Shown: positions 52,731-61,775, counted from the first letter of the stretch. The stretch is DNA of 64,000 nucleotides from Paenibacillus montanisoli (GCF_003268025.1 NZ_QLUW01000004.1:372001-436000), one strand, 5' to 3'. Translations and numbers: made by a program. Notes: a model not told the origin generated them from the sequence alone.

Positions 52731-54512
52731 TTAATTTGGTTTGACATCCAATAACGGCTTGTCTGCCAGCATGACCGAAGCCGATCCTTGAGGCGCGCCA
52801 TGCAGCTCGAACAGGACAAGCTCGTTGCTGCCTTCGCGCAGCAGCGGAGCCGGAACATACAGCGTCCGTTGCGGGCCCTTGCTCCAATAACGGCCAAGAT
52901 TAAAGCCGTTGATGAAGGCTACGCCTTTCGTCCAGCCGTTCAAATCCAGGAACGTGTCCGCGCAGGCAACCGCCTGGAACGTTCCGCGATAGAATCGAGG
53001 TCCTTCCGCCGAGACATCCGGCGAACCGGCGCCGTTTGCGAATGACAGCTGAGACAGGTCTTCAAGCGGCAGCGGCCGGATAGCCCAATCGAAGAGGAAC
53101 TGAAAGCCTAGACGGACCCCTTCCGTAATGCCCTTGCAATCCCTCAGATAAGGGCCGTAATTGACGCGGCCCATATTTTCCACAAGGATATCGAGTCTGG
53201 CTCCGCCCGCCGGTACTTCGATCGTAAGCGATTGCGGCGTTTTCGCCCGCTCGATGACGCCTTGGCAGACGCCATCCACAAAGACGAGCGCCCGATCCCG
53301 CACCTCCTGGATATAAAGCCGCTCCGCCGGCCGCGGACCGGAAACGGTAGTGGAATACAAAATGAAGCCGTACTGCTGTCCGGCCCTCTCCATCGTGAGC
53401 GGCGTGACCGACTTTATGGGAGCCGACAATGCGTCCAATTGGCGGAACAGCTCCGCCTGCTCGCTCAGCTCGACCTTGCCGTAGGCGCGGCGCGGCGCGG
53501 CAGCGGGCAGCTGCAGCGGACCAAGCTCCGCGTAGCGCCCGATCGCCTCGCGTACCGCAAAATACTTCGCGGTCGGCTCGCCCGTCTCGTCCAGCGGCGC
53601 GTCGTAATCGTAGCTGGTCACCGTCGGTTCGTAGAGATCCCGCTCCTGGCAGTTCGCGCCGTTATAGAAGCCGAAGTTCGTGCCTCCATGGAACATGTAG
53701 AAATTGACCGATGCGCCGGCCGCCAGCATCTCGTCCAGCACCCCCGCCGCATCCGCGGCATCGCGGGTATGGTGCGGCTTGCCCCAATGGTCGAACCAGC
53801 CGTTCCAGAACTCCATGCACATGAGCGGCCCGTTCGGCTGATAGTCTTTCAGCTTGGCAAACGAAGAAACCGGATGGGAACCGAAATTGACCGTCGCCAG
53901 CACGCCGGGTACGGCCCCGCCTTGCAGCATCGCATCGGTCGGCCCGTCGGAAGTGAACAGCGGCACATCGATGCCGCGCGTTCGCAGCGCCTGCTCCAAA
54001 TGCTTCAAATACTGCGCATCGTTGCCGTAGCTGCCGTATTCATTCTCGATCTGCACCGCGATAATCGGTCCGCCGTTTGTGCTCAGCAGCGGCTTCAATC
54101 TTGGAATCAGCTCGTCGTAGTACGCGTCGACTTTCTTCAGAAATGCCGGGTGGCTGCACCGCAGCGGCATGTCTGAATCGGCCAGCAGCCAGGCAGGCAA
54201 CCCGCCGAATTCCCACTCGGCGCAAATATAGGGGCTCGGGCGAACGATTACATGCAGGCCCATGCCTCCTGCGAGCTCGATAAACGCGGTGACATCCGCC
54301 ATTCCGTCAAACCGGAACTTCCCTTCCTGCGGCTCATGAATATTCCAGGCGATGTAGGTTTCTACAGTATTAAGGCCGCAAGCTTTCAGCTTCAATAACC
54401 GGTCTTCCCAATACTGCGGCACGATTCGGAAATAGTGCATCGCGCCGGATAGAAGGCGGACAGGCTTGCCGTCAACAACAAACGAAGCCCCATCGATTGC
54501 AAATGTACTCAA
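52731..54512 (-). CDS. Beta-galactosidase, glycoside hydrolase family 35
   Basis: This 593-aa enzyme has the GH35 N-terminal barrel: [31 protein letters not shown], acid/base Glu in [13 protein letters not shown], nucleophile Glu in [15 protein letters not shown], and [15 protein letters not shown]-terminal jelly-roll domains follow. There is no signal peptide, so it removes terminal beta-galactose inside the cell. The start is TTG 54512, nine bases after AAGGAG. It opens the GH35-GH125-GH29 operon, whose promoter and a candidate operator lie at 54525-54575. Confidence 0.94.
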   Translation of the reverse strand: MSTFAIDGASFVVDGKPVRLLSGAMHYFRIVPQYWEDRLLKLKACGLNTVETYIAWNIHEPQEGKFRFDGMADVTAFIELAGGMGLHVIVRPSPYICAEWEFGGLPAWLLADSDMPLRCSHPAFLKKVDAYYDELIPRLKPLLSTNGGPIIAVQIENEYGSYGNDAQYLKHLEQALRTRGIDVPLFTSDGPTDAMLQGGAVPGVLATVNFGSHPVSSFAKLKDYQPNGPLMCMEFWNGWFDHWGKPHHTRDAADAAGVLDEMLAAGASVNFYMFHGGTNFGFYNGANCQERDLYEPTVTSYDYDAPLDETGEPTAKYFAVREAIGRYAELGPLQLPAAAPRRAYGKVELSEQAELFRQLDALSAPIKSVTPLTMERAGQQYGFILYSTTVSGPRPAERLYIQEVRDRALVFVDGVCQGVIERAKTPQSLTIEVPAGGARLDILVENMGRVNYGPYLRDCKGITEGVRLGFQFLFDWAIRPLPLEDLSQLSFANGAGSPDVSAEGPRFYRGTFQAVACADTFLDLNGWTKGVAFINGFNLGRYWSKGPQRTLYVPAPLLREGSNELVLFELHGAPQGSASVMLADKPLLDVKPN

Positions 54513-54524
54513 TATTCCTCGCTC

Positions 54525-54548
54525 CTTACTTCGTACTTATGTAGTAAG
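54525..54548. promoter_or_regulatory. Candidate operator CTTACT-N12-AGTAAG before the GH35 operon
   Basis: A perfect 6-bp inverted repeat with a 12-bp spacer touches the -10 box of the GH35 promoter and precedes the ribosome site, a suitable position for a repressor. Confidence 0.4.
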
Positions 54549-54575
54549 GATAATCGCGGTACATACAGGGCTCAA
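54547..54575 (-). promoter_or_regulatory. Candidate sigma-A promoter of the GH35-GH125-GH29 operon
   Basis: TTGAGC and TATCCT on the minus strand are spaced by exactly 17 bp, about 35 bp before the GH35 start. Confidence 0.6.
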
Positions 54576-54654
54576 CGGGATTTTTTCGGGTGCTTCACGT
54601 TTTTCCACGCGTTGCGCGGCACTTCACGATTTTCCACAGCCCCTAGTCAGCCGA

Positions 54655-54686
54655 AAAAAGAGAAGTCCGCGAAACATGCGGACTTC
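54655..54686 (-). terminator. Hairpin with T tail in the repeat-rich spacer
   Basis: GAAGTCCGC and GCGGACTTC form a perfect 9-bp stem followed by TCTTTTTTC on the minus strand. It could be a second terminator upstream of the GH35 operon or part of the repeat region. Confidence 0.6.
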
Positions 54687-54747
54687 CGGAAGCGGCTTCG
54701 GCAGCCTATGGGCGGGACATCTGCGCTGCAGCTATGTCATTCCGCCG

Positions 54748-54770
54748 CTAACGGACATTTATGTCCGTTA
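54748..54770. repeat. Palindromic repeat, CTAACGG family (copy 2)
   Basis: CTAACGGACAT-TT-ATGTCCGTTA. It begins exactly 50 bp before copy 3 and shares arms with the copy at 1052-1075. Confidence 0.8.
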
Positions 54771-54797
54771 AAAGCCCAAAACTCTAAAATATCGTCT

Positions 54798-54821
54798 CTA
54801 ACGGACATCCATGTCCGTTAG
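54798..54821. repeat. Palindromic repeat, CTAACGG family (copy 3)
   Basis: CTAACGGACAT-CC-ATGTCCGTTAG, with perfect 11-bp arms. No T run follows, so it is not a standard terminator. Confidence 0.8.
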
Positions 54822-54836
54822 AAATGCGCCTCTCCA

Positions 54837-54890
54837 CAAAAAAAAAGAAGCCATCCCAAAGTCATCTTCGATGACGTGTGGACTGGCCTC
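54837..54890 (-). terminator. Intrinsic terminator of the AraC/GyrI regulator gene
   Basis: On the minus strand an imperfect long stem (AAGAGGCCA region with TGGCTTCTT region, inner GTCATC/GATGAC) ends in a run of at least eight T. Confidence 0.75.
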
Positions 54891-54912
54891 TTGCCGGGCT
54901 GCGGCGATACGA

Positions 54913-55821
54913 TTAAGCGTCCTTGCGCTTGACCGGGACATAAATATCCATCTGAACCAGCTCGATGCCCGGATGGCAGCGCTCATCATACAGCTCGAAC
55001 TCCGGCGTACCGGCATGCTCGTACCCCGAGTGAGGGAACCATTCGCCGAATACCGCGCCCCAAGTGCTTTGAATCGAGTTCGAGAACTGGTCGGGCGTCA
55101 CCTTCGGCGTCGTGAATACGGCATATTCGGCAGCGCCGAACTCGCGGCAGACGAGATCCTCGGCCACGTTCTCGAAGTGCTCCGCCTCCATGCCGATCAT
55201 ATATTTGAAGCTCCCGGACGCCATATCGAAGCCATAACAGATGCCGAGCTCGACCGGGCTGTCTTTATGAATGCGGTTCGGAATGCGGTGCGCCCAACCG
55301 TTCTTTAAATACTCCTGCCAGAAGGCCGGAATTTGGCGTTGATTCTCGCCGTCGTTGGTTGACGTTTGAAGCTCATACCCAATGACCTTATAAGCGGGTT
55401 TCGTGACAAGACGGTATTCCATGCGGATGCCTCCCAAATATGGATTGAATTTGCGCTGCAGCACGTTCAGCTTGGCATACGAAGGCGGCTTGATGTCCTG
55501 CCTGCGGTAGTCGCCGGGCGTCATGCCGAACATGCGCTTGAACGCGCGAGTGAACGTTTCGTGATTCTGAAAGCCGTTGTTAAGCGCAATATCGAGCAGT
55601 CTTTCATCCGAGCAGGCAATCTGCTTCGCCGCTAACGCCAAACGGCGCTTGCGGACGTATTCCATCACGGTGTCTCCCGCCATGGACAGGAAAACGCGGT
55701 GGAAGTGAAAGTCGGATAGCCTCGCGACCTGCGCAAGCCGCGACAAGGATAGCTCCTCCGCCAAATGATCTTCCACGTAATCGATGGTCGTTTGAATTTG
55801 CAGCAGGTAATCCACTCTCAC
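54913..55821 (-). CDS. AraC-family regulator with GyrI-like effector-binding domain
   Basis: This roughly 302-aa regulator has an N-terminal AraC DNA-binding domain (IDYVEDHLAEELSLSRLAQV; DIALNNGFQNHETFTRAFKR) and a C-terminal GyrI/BmrR-like ligand-binding domain (YRLVTKPAYKVIGYEL to IELVQMDIYVPVKRK). By family knowledge such proteins bind hydrophobic small molecules and often control efflux. I favour GTG 55821 as start, 11 bases after GAGGAGG, because family members begin just before the first helix; ATG 55857 has no ribosome site. No obvious target gene is adjacent. Confidence 0.88.
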   Translation of the reverse strand: MRVDYLLQIQTTIDYVEDHLAEELSLSRLAQVARLSDFHFHRVFLSMAGDTVMEYVRKRRLALAAKQIACSDERLLDIALNNGFQNHETFTRAFKRMFGMTPGDYRRQDIKPPSYAKLNVLQRKFNPYLGGIRMEYRLVTKPAYKVIGYELQTSTNDGENQRQIPAFWQEYLKNGWAHRIPNRIHKDSPVELGICYGFDMASGSFKYMIGMEAEHFENVAEDLVCREFGAAEYAVFTTPKVTPDQFSNSIQSTWGAVFGEWFPHSGYEHAGTPEFELYDERCHPGIELVQMDIYVPVKRKDA

Positions 55822-55917
55822 CGGGTGAAAGGCCTCCTCTTCTTTCGCTATTCCCATTGTAACGCGACGCCCGCAATGATTTCTTGACTATTCTTGCTCA
55901 TCCGCCCGCGGCTGCAA

Positions 55918-55952
55918 AAAAAGAACCCCCGGCATCTCACATCATCCGGGGG
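55918..55952 (-). terminator. Intrinsic terminator of the secreted-protein gene
   Basis: CCCCCGG and CCGGGGG form a 7-bp stem 9 bp after the stop, followed on the minus strand by TTCTTTTTTT. Confidence 0.85.
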
Positions 55953-55960
55953 CATTTCGG

Positions 55961-56623
55961 TTATTTGAACTTTTGCGGGAACTGGCTGACGATGCCGGAC
56001 GATAAAACGTCCGCAAACTTCATTATATGCGCAATTCCTTCGTCAAAAGCGAGCACATCGCCTTTCCAGTCCTTCTTCAGCCTTGTAGTTGCCGCCGCCG
56101 TCACGAGCTGCAGGTGCCGGTCGAGCATGTCCTTCAGCTCTTTATACTTCCAGTGGGGGTTGGCGCCGCTTAAGAGCTTCGCCATATCATCGGCGTTGCG
56201 GTACCATTCTTTGTTGTACTTCTCCACATCGGCCTGATTGCCGGCCATCGCCGCTGTCACGATCTGACCTGCAAGCACGATATGCTCTCGCAGCAGCTCA
56301 GCCAGCTTGTTGCCCGCTTGTTCGCCGTAGTACGGCTTGATGGCATTGCCGAGGTCCTGCTGGTTGCGGAGCAGACGTTCCAGCACAATGTCTTTGTCCG
56401 CAAGCCCTTCGGTCGCGCTGACGATGTAGGTTCTCGTCCAATAGACATGCTCCCCCCACAGCTTGCGGAGCTCCTTGTTCAGGTCGACCATCGACTGCGT
56501 GTAGCAAATCCGATGAGCATGATGGTCTTGCTTTGAAGAGGCATCCGCGCGAAGCGGCGTCATCCATAGGCTTAGCAGCGCGCAGACGAGCGCAATACTC
56601 AGCCATTGTTTTCTCAATCGCAT
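55961..56623 (-). CDS. Secreted protein of unknown function, 220 aa
   Basis: A signal peptide (LSIALVCALLSLWMTPLRADA) is followed by an all-helical domain of about 185 residues, with ELRKLWGEHVYWTRTYIVSA, LEHIVLAGQIV-like spacing (seen as LLREHIVLAGQIVTAAMAGN), and a Trp-rich stretch. Its conserved length and Trp/His content suggest a four-helix bundle. The protein was probably released or loosely bound outside the cell. I do not recognise the function. Start ATG 56623 has AAGGAG eleven bases upstream. Confidence 0.75.
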   Translation of the reverse strand: MRLRKQWLSIALVCALLSLWMTPLRADASSKQDHHAHRICYTQSMVDLNKELRKLWGEHVYWTRTYIVSATEGLADKDIVLERLLRNQQDLGNAIKPYYGEQAGNKLAELLREHIVLAGQIVTAAMAGNQADVEKYNKEWYRNADDMAKLLSGANPHWKYKELKDMLDRHLQLVTAAATTRLKKDWKGDVLAFDEGIAHIMKFADVLSSGIVSQFPQKFK

Positions 56624-56833
56624 CCTGTAATCTTCTCCTTGTCTTCATATGCATGAGTGGTTAGCCCCTTATATTGTGGACTTTTCCAACCATTTCATGC
56701 ATACCGGACAAAAAACCATGCCTAATCACTTCCACCTGCATTGAACGTATTCGGGCTCGGCCAGGAGCCGACGCTGACACCGCAAACAGGCAACACCGTA
56801 ATGCACATGCGCTTATTCAGATTAAATAAGAAA

Positions 56834-56852
56834 GAGCCGCACGGGGCGGCTC
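56834..56852. terminator. Intrinsic terminator of the GH127 gene
   Basis: GAGCCGC and GCGGCTC form a stem around ACGGG, with T runs on both strands, 24 bp past the GH127 stop. Confidence 0.75.
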
Positions 56853-56875
56853 TTTTTGTCATGCAAGCGCAAGTG

Positions 56876-58804
56876 TTATACCTTCTTCTTCCACGCCTTC
56901 TCGCGTTCTCCGATTAGCGGAAACTCGCCGATGCGCAGCTTTGCGCTGCCGTAAGGCACCAATGTCAGCTCCGCCATTTCCTGGCCTTCCGTCTTCGGAT
57001 AGATCGGCGGCGTGCCCGCGTTGTTGCCTTCCATTTTCCACTCGCGCACCAGCTGCCCGGTCGCCTTCAACCGAATAGGCGCATGCTCCGCGTCAAACGG
57101 CTGATACGGGATGTCATACTCGCTGGCTTCATAGACATTGTCCGCCAGCAAGCCGTACTTCCAAGGCGAACCCGGGTACACTTCCCAATCGTGGAACTTT
57201 GCCCGCTTCGTCAGCAGCTGCCAATTCTCCTGAACCGGCAAAGCGTACACGAGCGGACCGCGTTCAACGCTGATGGCGTACAGGTTGCGGGAAACCGTCT
57301 TCACCGTCATCGGCAAATGCAGCGTCAGCGTATCGCCGTTCTTCCACTCCCGCTCGACCTTGGCATAGCCGTTAACGGCGTTAAGCTTGGCATTAGTGCC
57401 ATTAACCGTCAAGCTTGGCGCCTCGCACCAAGCCGGGATCCGCAGCGAAATCGCGAAGGCTTCGCTCGGGCGGTCCAGTTCCACGGCGATCGTAACCGAT
57501 TCCCGGAACGGATACTCGCCGCTCACCGTTACCCTTGCCGCCGCTCCTTGGCCCACGGCAGAGCGCACGACGCATGGCGCATAAGACACGGCTGCCAAAC
57601 CGCCGCTGCCATCGCTCATCCACAGATGGCTCGTCAGCTTCGGCCAGCCTTGGTGCATGTTCGCCGTGCAGCAGCCGAAATTCGGCTCCAAGCCGAACAG
57701 GTTAGCATCAGCGCTGTTGCTCCATGCGCGCGGTGCCACATTACAAACGATCTGGTTCACCTGCTGATCGTATTGATGCGAGGTCCAGTCCTTGGAAATC
57801 GTAGCAGGGAGCGCATTGAACGCCACCTTTTCCATAATATCGCCGAACCGGCCTTCCCCAAACACGCGCGTCAAATGCTCCATAGAGTACATGTATTCCA
57901 CAACGGCGCACAGCTCGACGCCTTGGCTTGGACTCGTGCCGGACAACCATTCGTCGCCGGAAAACATGCCGTGCGCTTGCCCATGGTATGTCATCAAGCT
58001 GTCGATCCCCCTGTGCACGGCCTCATGTTCCACGTTCTGGCCGCTCAGCTCGTAGCGGATGGCCGGTGTCTTGATTCCCATCGCGACATTGACCACGTGA
58101 GTCGACCAGTCCCACTCCTCGACCTTGCGCCAGTACGGGAAGTCATGGAAAATATCCGTCCAATCCAGCGTCTGTTCCGCTACCGTGCGGGCCAGCTCCA
58201 GCAGGAAATCCTCCCCCGTCTCCTTGTGCAGCCACTGAATGCAGAGCACCATTTCCGCGCCGCGCGCCTTCGCCCAGCCTTCCAGCGGGTTCGCTTCGAT
58301 ATGTTCCTGCACATAGCGGAAATACTTCGTCAAGAACGGAACGACTCGAGCATCCCCGGTCGCCTCCGCATATTGCGTGATTACCTTCAGCATGATCATG
58401 TAATGCCACCAGTCATGCTTCTTGTTGATATCGGTATTCACCGATTGAATCGTGCCCTGCGGCCCGAAATTGCCGTTCTCCTGCTGGCTTGCAAGCGACC
58501 ATTCGATCCAGCGCTGCGCCTTGGCGATCAGCTCCTCATCTTCAAGGACATAGGCTAGCGGAAGCAGTCCGTCCAGATAGTAGGGCCCGCGCTCCCAACT
58601 CTCGCCCTTGCCGCCGATCCAGCCGTTGTCCGGCCCGACATCGCCCCAATGTTCTTCCAGATGTCCCGTTAAACCGTCCGCTTGAATGCGCAGCTGATTG
58701 CGGAGCCAGCCTGCAGGTTTAATCGCTCCGAGCGGCAGCGCCTTGAATGCGGCGCCGGCCAGTTTGTTCCTCGTCGTCTCCATGCGGTCCATCGTCTCCC
58801 TCAT
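56876..58804 (-). CDS. Beta-L-arabinofuranosidase, glycoside hydrolase family 127
   Basis: This 642-aa enzyme of the GH127 (DUF1680) group begins with LGAIKPAGWLRNQLRIQADG and has the barrel landmarks GESWERGPYYLDGLLPLAY and HDWWHYMIMLKVI. In the characterised family member a zinc is held by a Glu-x-Cys pair and a Cys-Cys pair; here VELCAVVEYM and NFGCCTANMHQGWPK provide both. A C-terminal beta domain follows. It removes beta-linked arabinofuranose inside the cell. Three in-frame ATG codons (58804, 58792, 58783) compete as start. It is divergent from an AraC regulator, and no transporter is adjacent. Confidence 0.92.
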   Translation of the reverse strand: MRETMDRMETTRNKLAGAAFKALPLGAIKPAGWLRNQLRIQADGLTGHLEEHWGDVGPDNGWIGGKGESWERGPYYLDGLLPLAYVLEDEELIAKAQRWIEWSLASQQENGNFGPQGTIQSVNTDINKKHDWWHYMIMLKVITQYAEATGDARVVPFLTKYFRYVQEHIEANPLEGWAKARGAEMVLCIQWLHKETGEDFLLELARTVAEQTLDWTDIFHDFPYWRKVEEWDWSTHVVNVAMGIKTPAIRYELSGQNVEHEAVHRGIDSLMTYHGQAHGMFSGDEWLSGTSPSQGVELCAVVEYMYSMEHLTRVFGEGRFGDIMEKVAFNALPATISKDWTSHQYDQQVNQIVCNVAPRAWSNSADANLFGLEPNFGCCTANMHQGWPKLTSHLWMSDGSGGLAAVSYAPCVVRSAVGQGAAARVTVSGEYPFRESVTIAVELDRPSEAFAISLRIPAWCEAPSLTVNGTNAKLNAVNGYAKVEREWKNGDTLTLHLPMTVKTVSRNLYAISVERGPLVYALPVQENWQLLTKRAKFHDWEVYPGSPWKYGLLADNVYEASEYDIPYQPFDAEHAPIRLKATGQLVREWKMEGNNAGTPPIYPKTEGQEMAELTLVPYGSAKLRIGEFPLIGEREKAWKKKV

Positions 58805-58968
58805 TTGCGGAAAGTGATTGTTATGAACCGACTATAGCATGGAAGCGGCGCCGGCGCCGATAGCGGATGACAACCGGTTTTTGTCCGATTACAACATCAT
58901 TTGTGTGGCCAACGCATTCATAAACCCTTATGATAAAAGGAATATCGTATATAAGGAGCCGCTAGCCA

Positions 58969-59793
58969 ATGTTCCGATTTACTTCTCCACCTTTGCCGCA
59001 CTATATCACGTCCGGCGAGGATACGTACGCCGCCGGGGGTAAGCACCCTGACCGTTCCAGCATCGGGGTATTCGATCTGCTCGCGGTTACGCGCGGGGCA
59101 CTTTATCTGGAAGAGGGAGGATCCCCGATCAGCGTACCCGCCGGACATTTCGCCATCCTGCGCCCCGACCGCTCGCACAAGACAGCCATCCCGTGCAAGG
59201 AGGAGACACACTTCTACTGGCTTCACTTCCATACTCTCGGCAGCTGGAGCGAGGTGGCGGAACGGGAGCCCTATATGCAGCTCGAGTCGTTCGTCTTTCA
59301 CGTGCCCCGCAGCGGCGAGCTGCATACGCGGGAAAGCTTCTACGAACGGCTGCAGCAGCTGCTCGAGCTGCAGTCCGAGGTTACGGCGGCGGCCCGCTTC
59401 CGCCAGCAAGCGCTGCTGCAGGAGCTGCTGCTTCAGCTGCAGGAGGAGAGCAGCACCGCCGCCAAAGACCCGCAGCTCGCGCTGGCGGACGAAGCAGCCG
59501 CTTATTTGCGCCGAAGCTATCGGAAACCGCTCAGCTACAAGGAGCTGTCGGAACAGCTGCATTTTCACGCCAACTATATCGCGCTGTGCATGAAGAAGGC
59601 GTTCGGCTGCACGCCGCTCGACTACCTCACTCGCTACCGCATCGAACAAGCGAAGCAGCTCTTGATCCACACCGGCGAGCCAATCGGCAAGATCGCTGAA
59701 GAAACGGGCTTCTTGACGTTCCCGTATTTTGTCCGCTGCTTCAGCAAGCACACGGGCACGCGGCCGAAGGAGTTCCGTCAGCGGTACCGCTAA
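58969..59793 (+). CDS. AraC-family transcriptional regulator with cupin sensor domain
   Basis: The 274-aa regulator has an N-terminal cupin-like sugar-sensing domain (LAVTRGALYLEEGGSPISVP; HFAILRPDRSHKT; HFYWLHFH) and a C-terminal AraC DNA-binding domain (LSYKELSEQLHFHANYIALC; IGKIAEETGFLTFPYFVRCF). It is probably the activator of the divergent GH127 gene, responding to an arabinose-type ligand. Start ATG 58969 lies ten bases after AAGGAG. A strong terminator follows. Confidence 0.92.
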   Translation: MFRFTSPPLPHYITSGEDTYAAGGKHPDRSSIGVFDLLAVTRGALYLEEGGSPISVPAGHFAILRPDRSHKTAIPCKEETHFYWLHFHTLGSWSEVAEREPYMQLESFVFHVPRSGELHTRESFYERLQQLLELQSEVTAAARFRQQALLQELLLQLQEESSTAAKDPQLALADEAAAYLRRSYRKPLSYKELSEQLHFHANYIALCMKKAFGCTPLDYLTRYRIEQAKQLLIHTGEPIGKIAEETGFLTFPYFVRCFSKHTGTRPKEFRQRYR

Positions 59794-59799
59794 TAAAAA

Positions 59800-59831
59800 G
59801 GCAGCCCGGGAACGAAATGTCCCGGGCTGCC
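59800..59831. terminator. Intrinsic terminator after the AraC regulator
   Basis: GGCAGCCCGGGA and TCCCGGGCTGCC form a perfect 12-bp stem between convergent genes. The minus side ends in TTTTTATTA and the plus side is less T-rich. Confidence 0.85.
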
Positions 59832-59840
59832 TATCGCGGC

Positions 59841-60031
59841 AAGCTAACGAACCGTGTAGAGCTTATTCGGTGGAAAACGGTTCTTTTGGGCAACTTACAA
59901 ACCTCAGCGACGCTAATTGGCCATTTACTGCTGTTAGGAAGCAGGTTTGCTCAAAATAGCGCTTCTGGAGTTCGTTAGAATCGCAAGCTGCCCGAATTTG
60001 TCCGAATAAGCGTTGACCAGTTCGTAAGCTT
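59841..60031. mobile_element. MITE-like element with about 30-bp imperfect terminal inverted repeats
   Basis: The left end (59841-59870) and the inverted right end (60002-60031) agree at 23 of 30 positions; the outer AAGCT and inner CTTATTCGG arms are perfect. The 191-bp interior has no gene. The right end overlaps the stop codon of the hydrolase gene, so the element may have supplied it. No target-site duplication was verified, so mobility is inferred. Confidence 0.5.
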
Positions 60032-60950
60032 ACAAATATTCGGCAAGCCTTTGCATGACCTCCGTACGCATAGCCGGCGTTTCCAAATGCCCTGTCGGCG
60101 AGCGATGCAGCGACCACGCTTCCGAAGCGCCTTCCGATTCATAAACGCGCTTTAAATGGTCGTCTATGCGATCAAGTCCTGCCGGAGGAGTCAGCGCATC
60201 GTAGATGCCGGCATAACTGAAATGCGCTCTAGGCGCTATTAACGCATTAATATCGGCAGCGGAGAAATGCTTGAGCAAAGACGGCACATAATAGTAAACG
60301 CCGTGCGCATCGATAGCGCCAGTTTCAATTAAGGCATCGAAATCGGTCAGGCAGCACAAATCGATGCAGACGCGGATTCTCGTATCAAGCGCCGCCTGCC
60401 ACCAAGCCATGGTGGAGCCCATTGAAATGCCCAGCGTTCCCAGCCGATCGGCGTCGACGTCCGGCCTTTGCGCAAGATAGTCCGCTGCCCTTAAGGCGTC
60501 GTACACCATTTTGCCCCAAAGCACTTGGCCTTTCCACAGCATTTCTTTGAACAGCTCGCTCTCCTTGCGGCCTCTCCTTTCGCCGAATCCCCACGCATCG
60601 ATGCAGAGCGCGGCGTAGCCTGCGCCAGTCAATGCATCTGCATAGCAAGGTTCCTGCAAATAGGTGTTTCCTTTCAGCAGCTCATCCTTCCCCAGCTCGT
60701 ATCTCCCGCCATGCGAGTGATGAAACAGCAGCGTCGGAAAAGGACCTTTGCCTTCATTCGGCCGCACAAAATAAGCGGGCACCTCTTCTTCGCCATTTAA
60801 ATCCAATACGAGCTTCTCGACCGTGTATCCGTCACGGCTTTCCGTATAAACGGTTCGACTGGACACGGGAGCGTTCAGGCCGTTCGGAAGATCGCCCAAC
60901 AAACTATACAGCCTTGCTCTCTGCTCTTCTTTTGTTTCTACGTTCAACAT
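60030..60950 (-). CDS. Alpha/beta-hydrolase (esterase family)
   Basis: This 306-aa hydrolase shows [20 protein letters not shown] near the oxyanion region, [14 protein letters not shown], and the nucleophile elbow [12 protein letters not shown] (Ser in GISMG), with a C-terminal TGHLETP carrying the catalytic His. The family includes acetyl-xylan and other carbohydrate esterases and dienelactone hydrolases, so the substrate is open. Start ATG 60950 is nine bases after AAGGAG, 27 bp after the kinase gene. Its stop overlaps a repeat element. Confidence 0.85.
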   Translation of the reverse strand: MLNVETKEEQRARLYSLLGDLPNGLNAPVSSRTVYTESRDGYTVEKLVLDLNGEEEVPAYFVRPNEGKGPFPTLLFHHSHGGRYELGKDELLKGNTYLQEPCYADALTGAGYAALCIDAWGFGERRGRKESELFKEMLWKGQVLWGKMVYDALRAADYLAQRPDVDADRLGTLGISMGSTMAWWQAALDTRIRVCIDLCCLTDFDALIETGAIDAHGVYYYVPSLLKHFSAADINALIAPRAHFSYAGIYDALTPPAGLDRIDDHLKRVYESEGASEAWSLHRSPTGHLETPAMRTEVMQRLAEYL

Positions 60951-60977
60951 CCGTCCGCTCTCCTTTTTCTCAAGTAC

Positions 60978-61643
60978 CTATTCTCGGGCTAATCGGGCCT
61001 TCGTCAGGTGATCCACGAAAGCATCGATTCGGCTGTCGTATTCCTGCCACAGGTAATCGCGGTTCTCGATGATCAGCTTCGGTATGTCCCAGAAGTCAAT
61101 GGCTGCGCGAACGAAAGCTTGGCTCCGTTCCCAGACCTCGCCGGCATGCTTGAAATCTTCATCCGTATGCAGGGAGACGGGGCCCCATTCGTTGCCGCGA
61201 ATGCCGCAAATATGCCGCCACTGCCCCTCCACGTCATGATGGTAGTAGTAAATAAGAGCGGGATTTAGAGGCAGCACCGTTTCTTGAAGTTGCATACATA
61301 AGCGAAGCAGCTTGTCGTGAGGCATTCCCATCAAATGGGCGACGTTAATGGTGTCCTGGAACATGACGCTTTCGATCAGGATGACGTCATAAGGACTGCT
61401 GAGCTGCTTCTCCACGAAATCGCTATAGCGTTCAGTGAAAAGCTTGCTGTAACGGTCAGCCGTTTCCTCTCGGTGAAGATCCCCGAATTCAATGCCCGTC
61501 AGCATGAGAGGATGAGCCTCTTCAAGCTCTAGATATTTCCGTGCATGAATGCCTAGCGCCGCTAGCTTGCCCGCGATCCGGCTTGCCGTCGTCGTTTTCC
61601 CCGAGCCCGGAATGCCGTCTATAATGATGAGACGTTTTGGCAA
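60978..61643 (-). CDS. P-loop nucleoside/small-molecule kinase-like protein
   Basis: This 221-aa protein starts with a Walker A motif (LIIIDGIPGSGKTTTASRIA) and has kinase-like segments YLELEEAHPLMLTG, YDVILIESVMFQDTINVAHL and IYYYHHDVEGQW. The family resembles thymidylate or antibiotic-modifying kinases; the substrate is not clear. The start is TTG 61643, eight bases after GGAGGG, and the frame to 61685 has no ribosome site. The hydrolase gene follows. Confidence 0.75.
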   Translation of the reverse strand: MPKRLIIIDGIPGSGKTTTASRIAGKLAALGIHARKYLELEEAHPLMLTGIEFGDLHREETADRYSKLFTERYSDFVEKQLSSPYDVILIESVMFQDTINVAHLMGMPHDKLLRLCMQLQETVLPLNPALIYYYHHDVEGQWRHICGIRGNEWGPVSLHTDEDFKHAGEVWERSQAFVRAAIDFWDIPKLIIENRDYLWQEYDSRIDAFVDHLTKARLARE

Positions 61644-61723
61644 AGATGATGCCCTCCCCCGACGGAAAATCGCCCTTTTATCCATATTTTACTTGGCCGC
61701 GTACGAGTCTTGCAATAAAAAAT

Positions 61724-61764
61724 AGCCTCTCCGCCGCCTGGCAGCAGGCGAGATCGGAGAGGCT
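61724..61764 (-). terminator. Intrinsic terminator of the DHA2 exporter gene
   Basis: AGCCTCTCCG and CGGAGAGGCT form a perfect 10-bp stem just after the exporter stop, followed by ATTTTTTATTG on the minus strand. Confidence 0.88.
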
Positions 61765-61775
61765 AACGTACGTTA

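Larger units (their letters stand above)
54513..54912. other. 400-bp intergenic region rich in repeats and hairpins
   Basis: No gene was seen here. It holds the GH35 promoter, two related CTTCACG-N-TTTTCCAC words (near 54592 and 54621), a hairpin at 54662-54686, two palindromic repeats (54748-54770, 54798-54821), and the terminator of the AraC/GyrI gene near 54839-54890. Confidence 0.7.

Noticed and set aside
54748-54821. Palindromes as intrinsic terminators
   Set aside because: Neither copy is followed by a T run, and each has only a two-base centre, better suited to a protein site or repeat.
57083-58558. A 491-codon open frame on the plus strand
   Set aside because: It is antisense to the GH127 gene and its translation is Arg/His-rich without family features.
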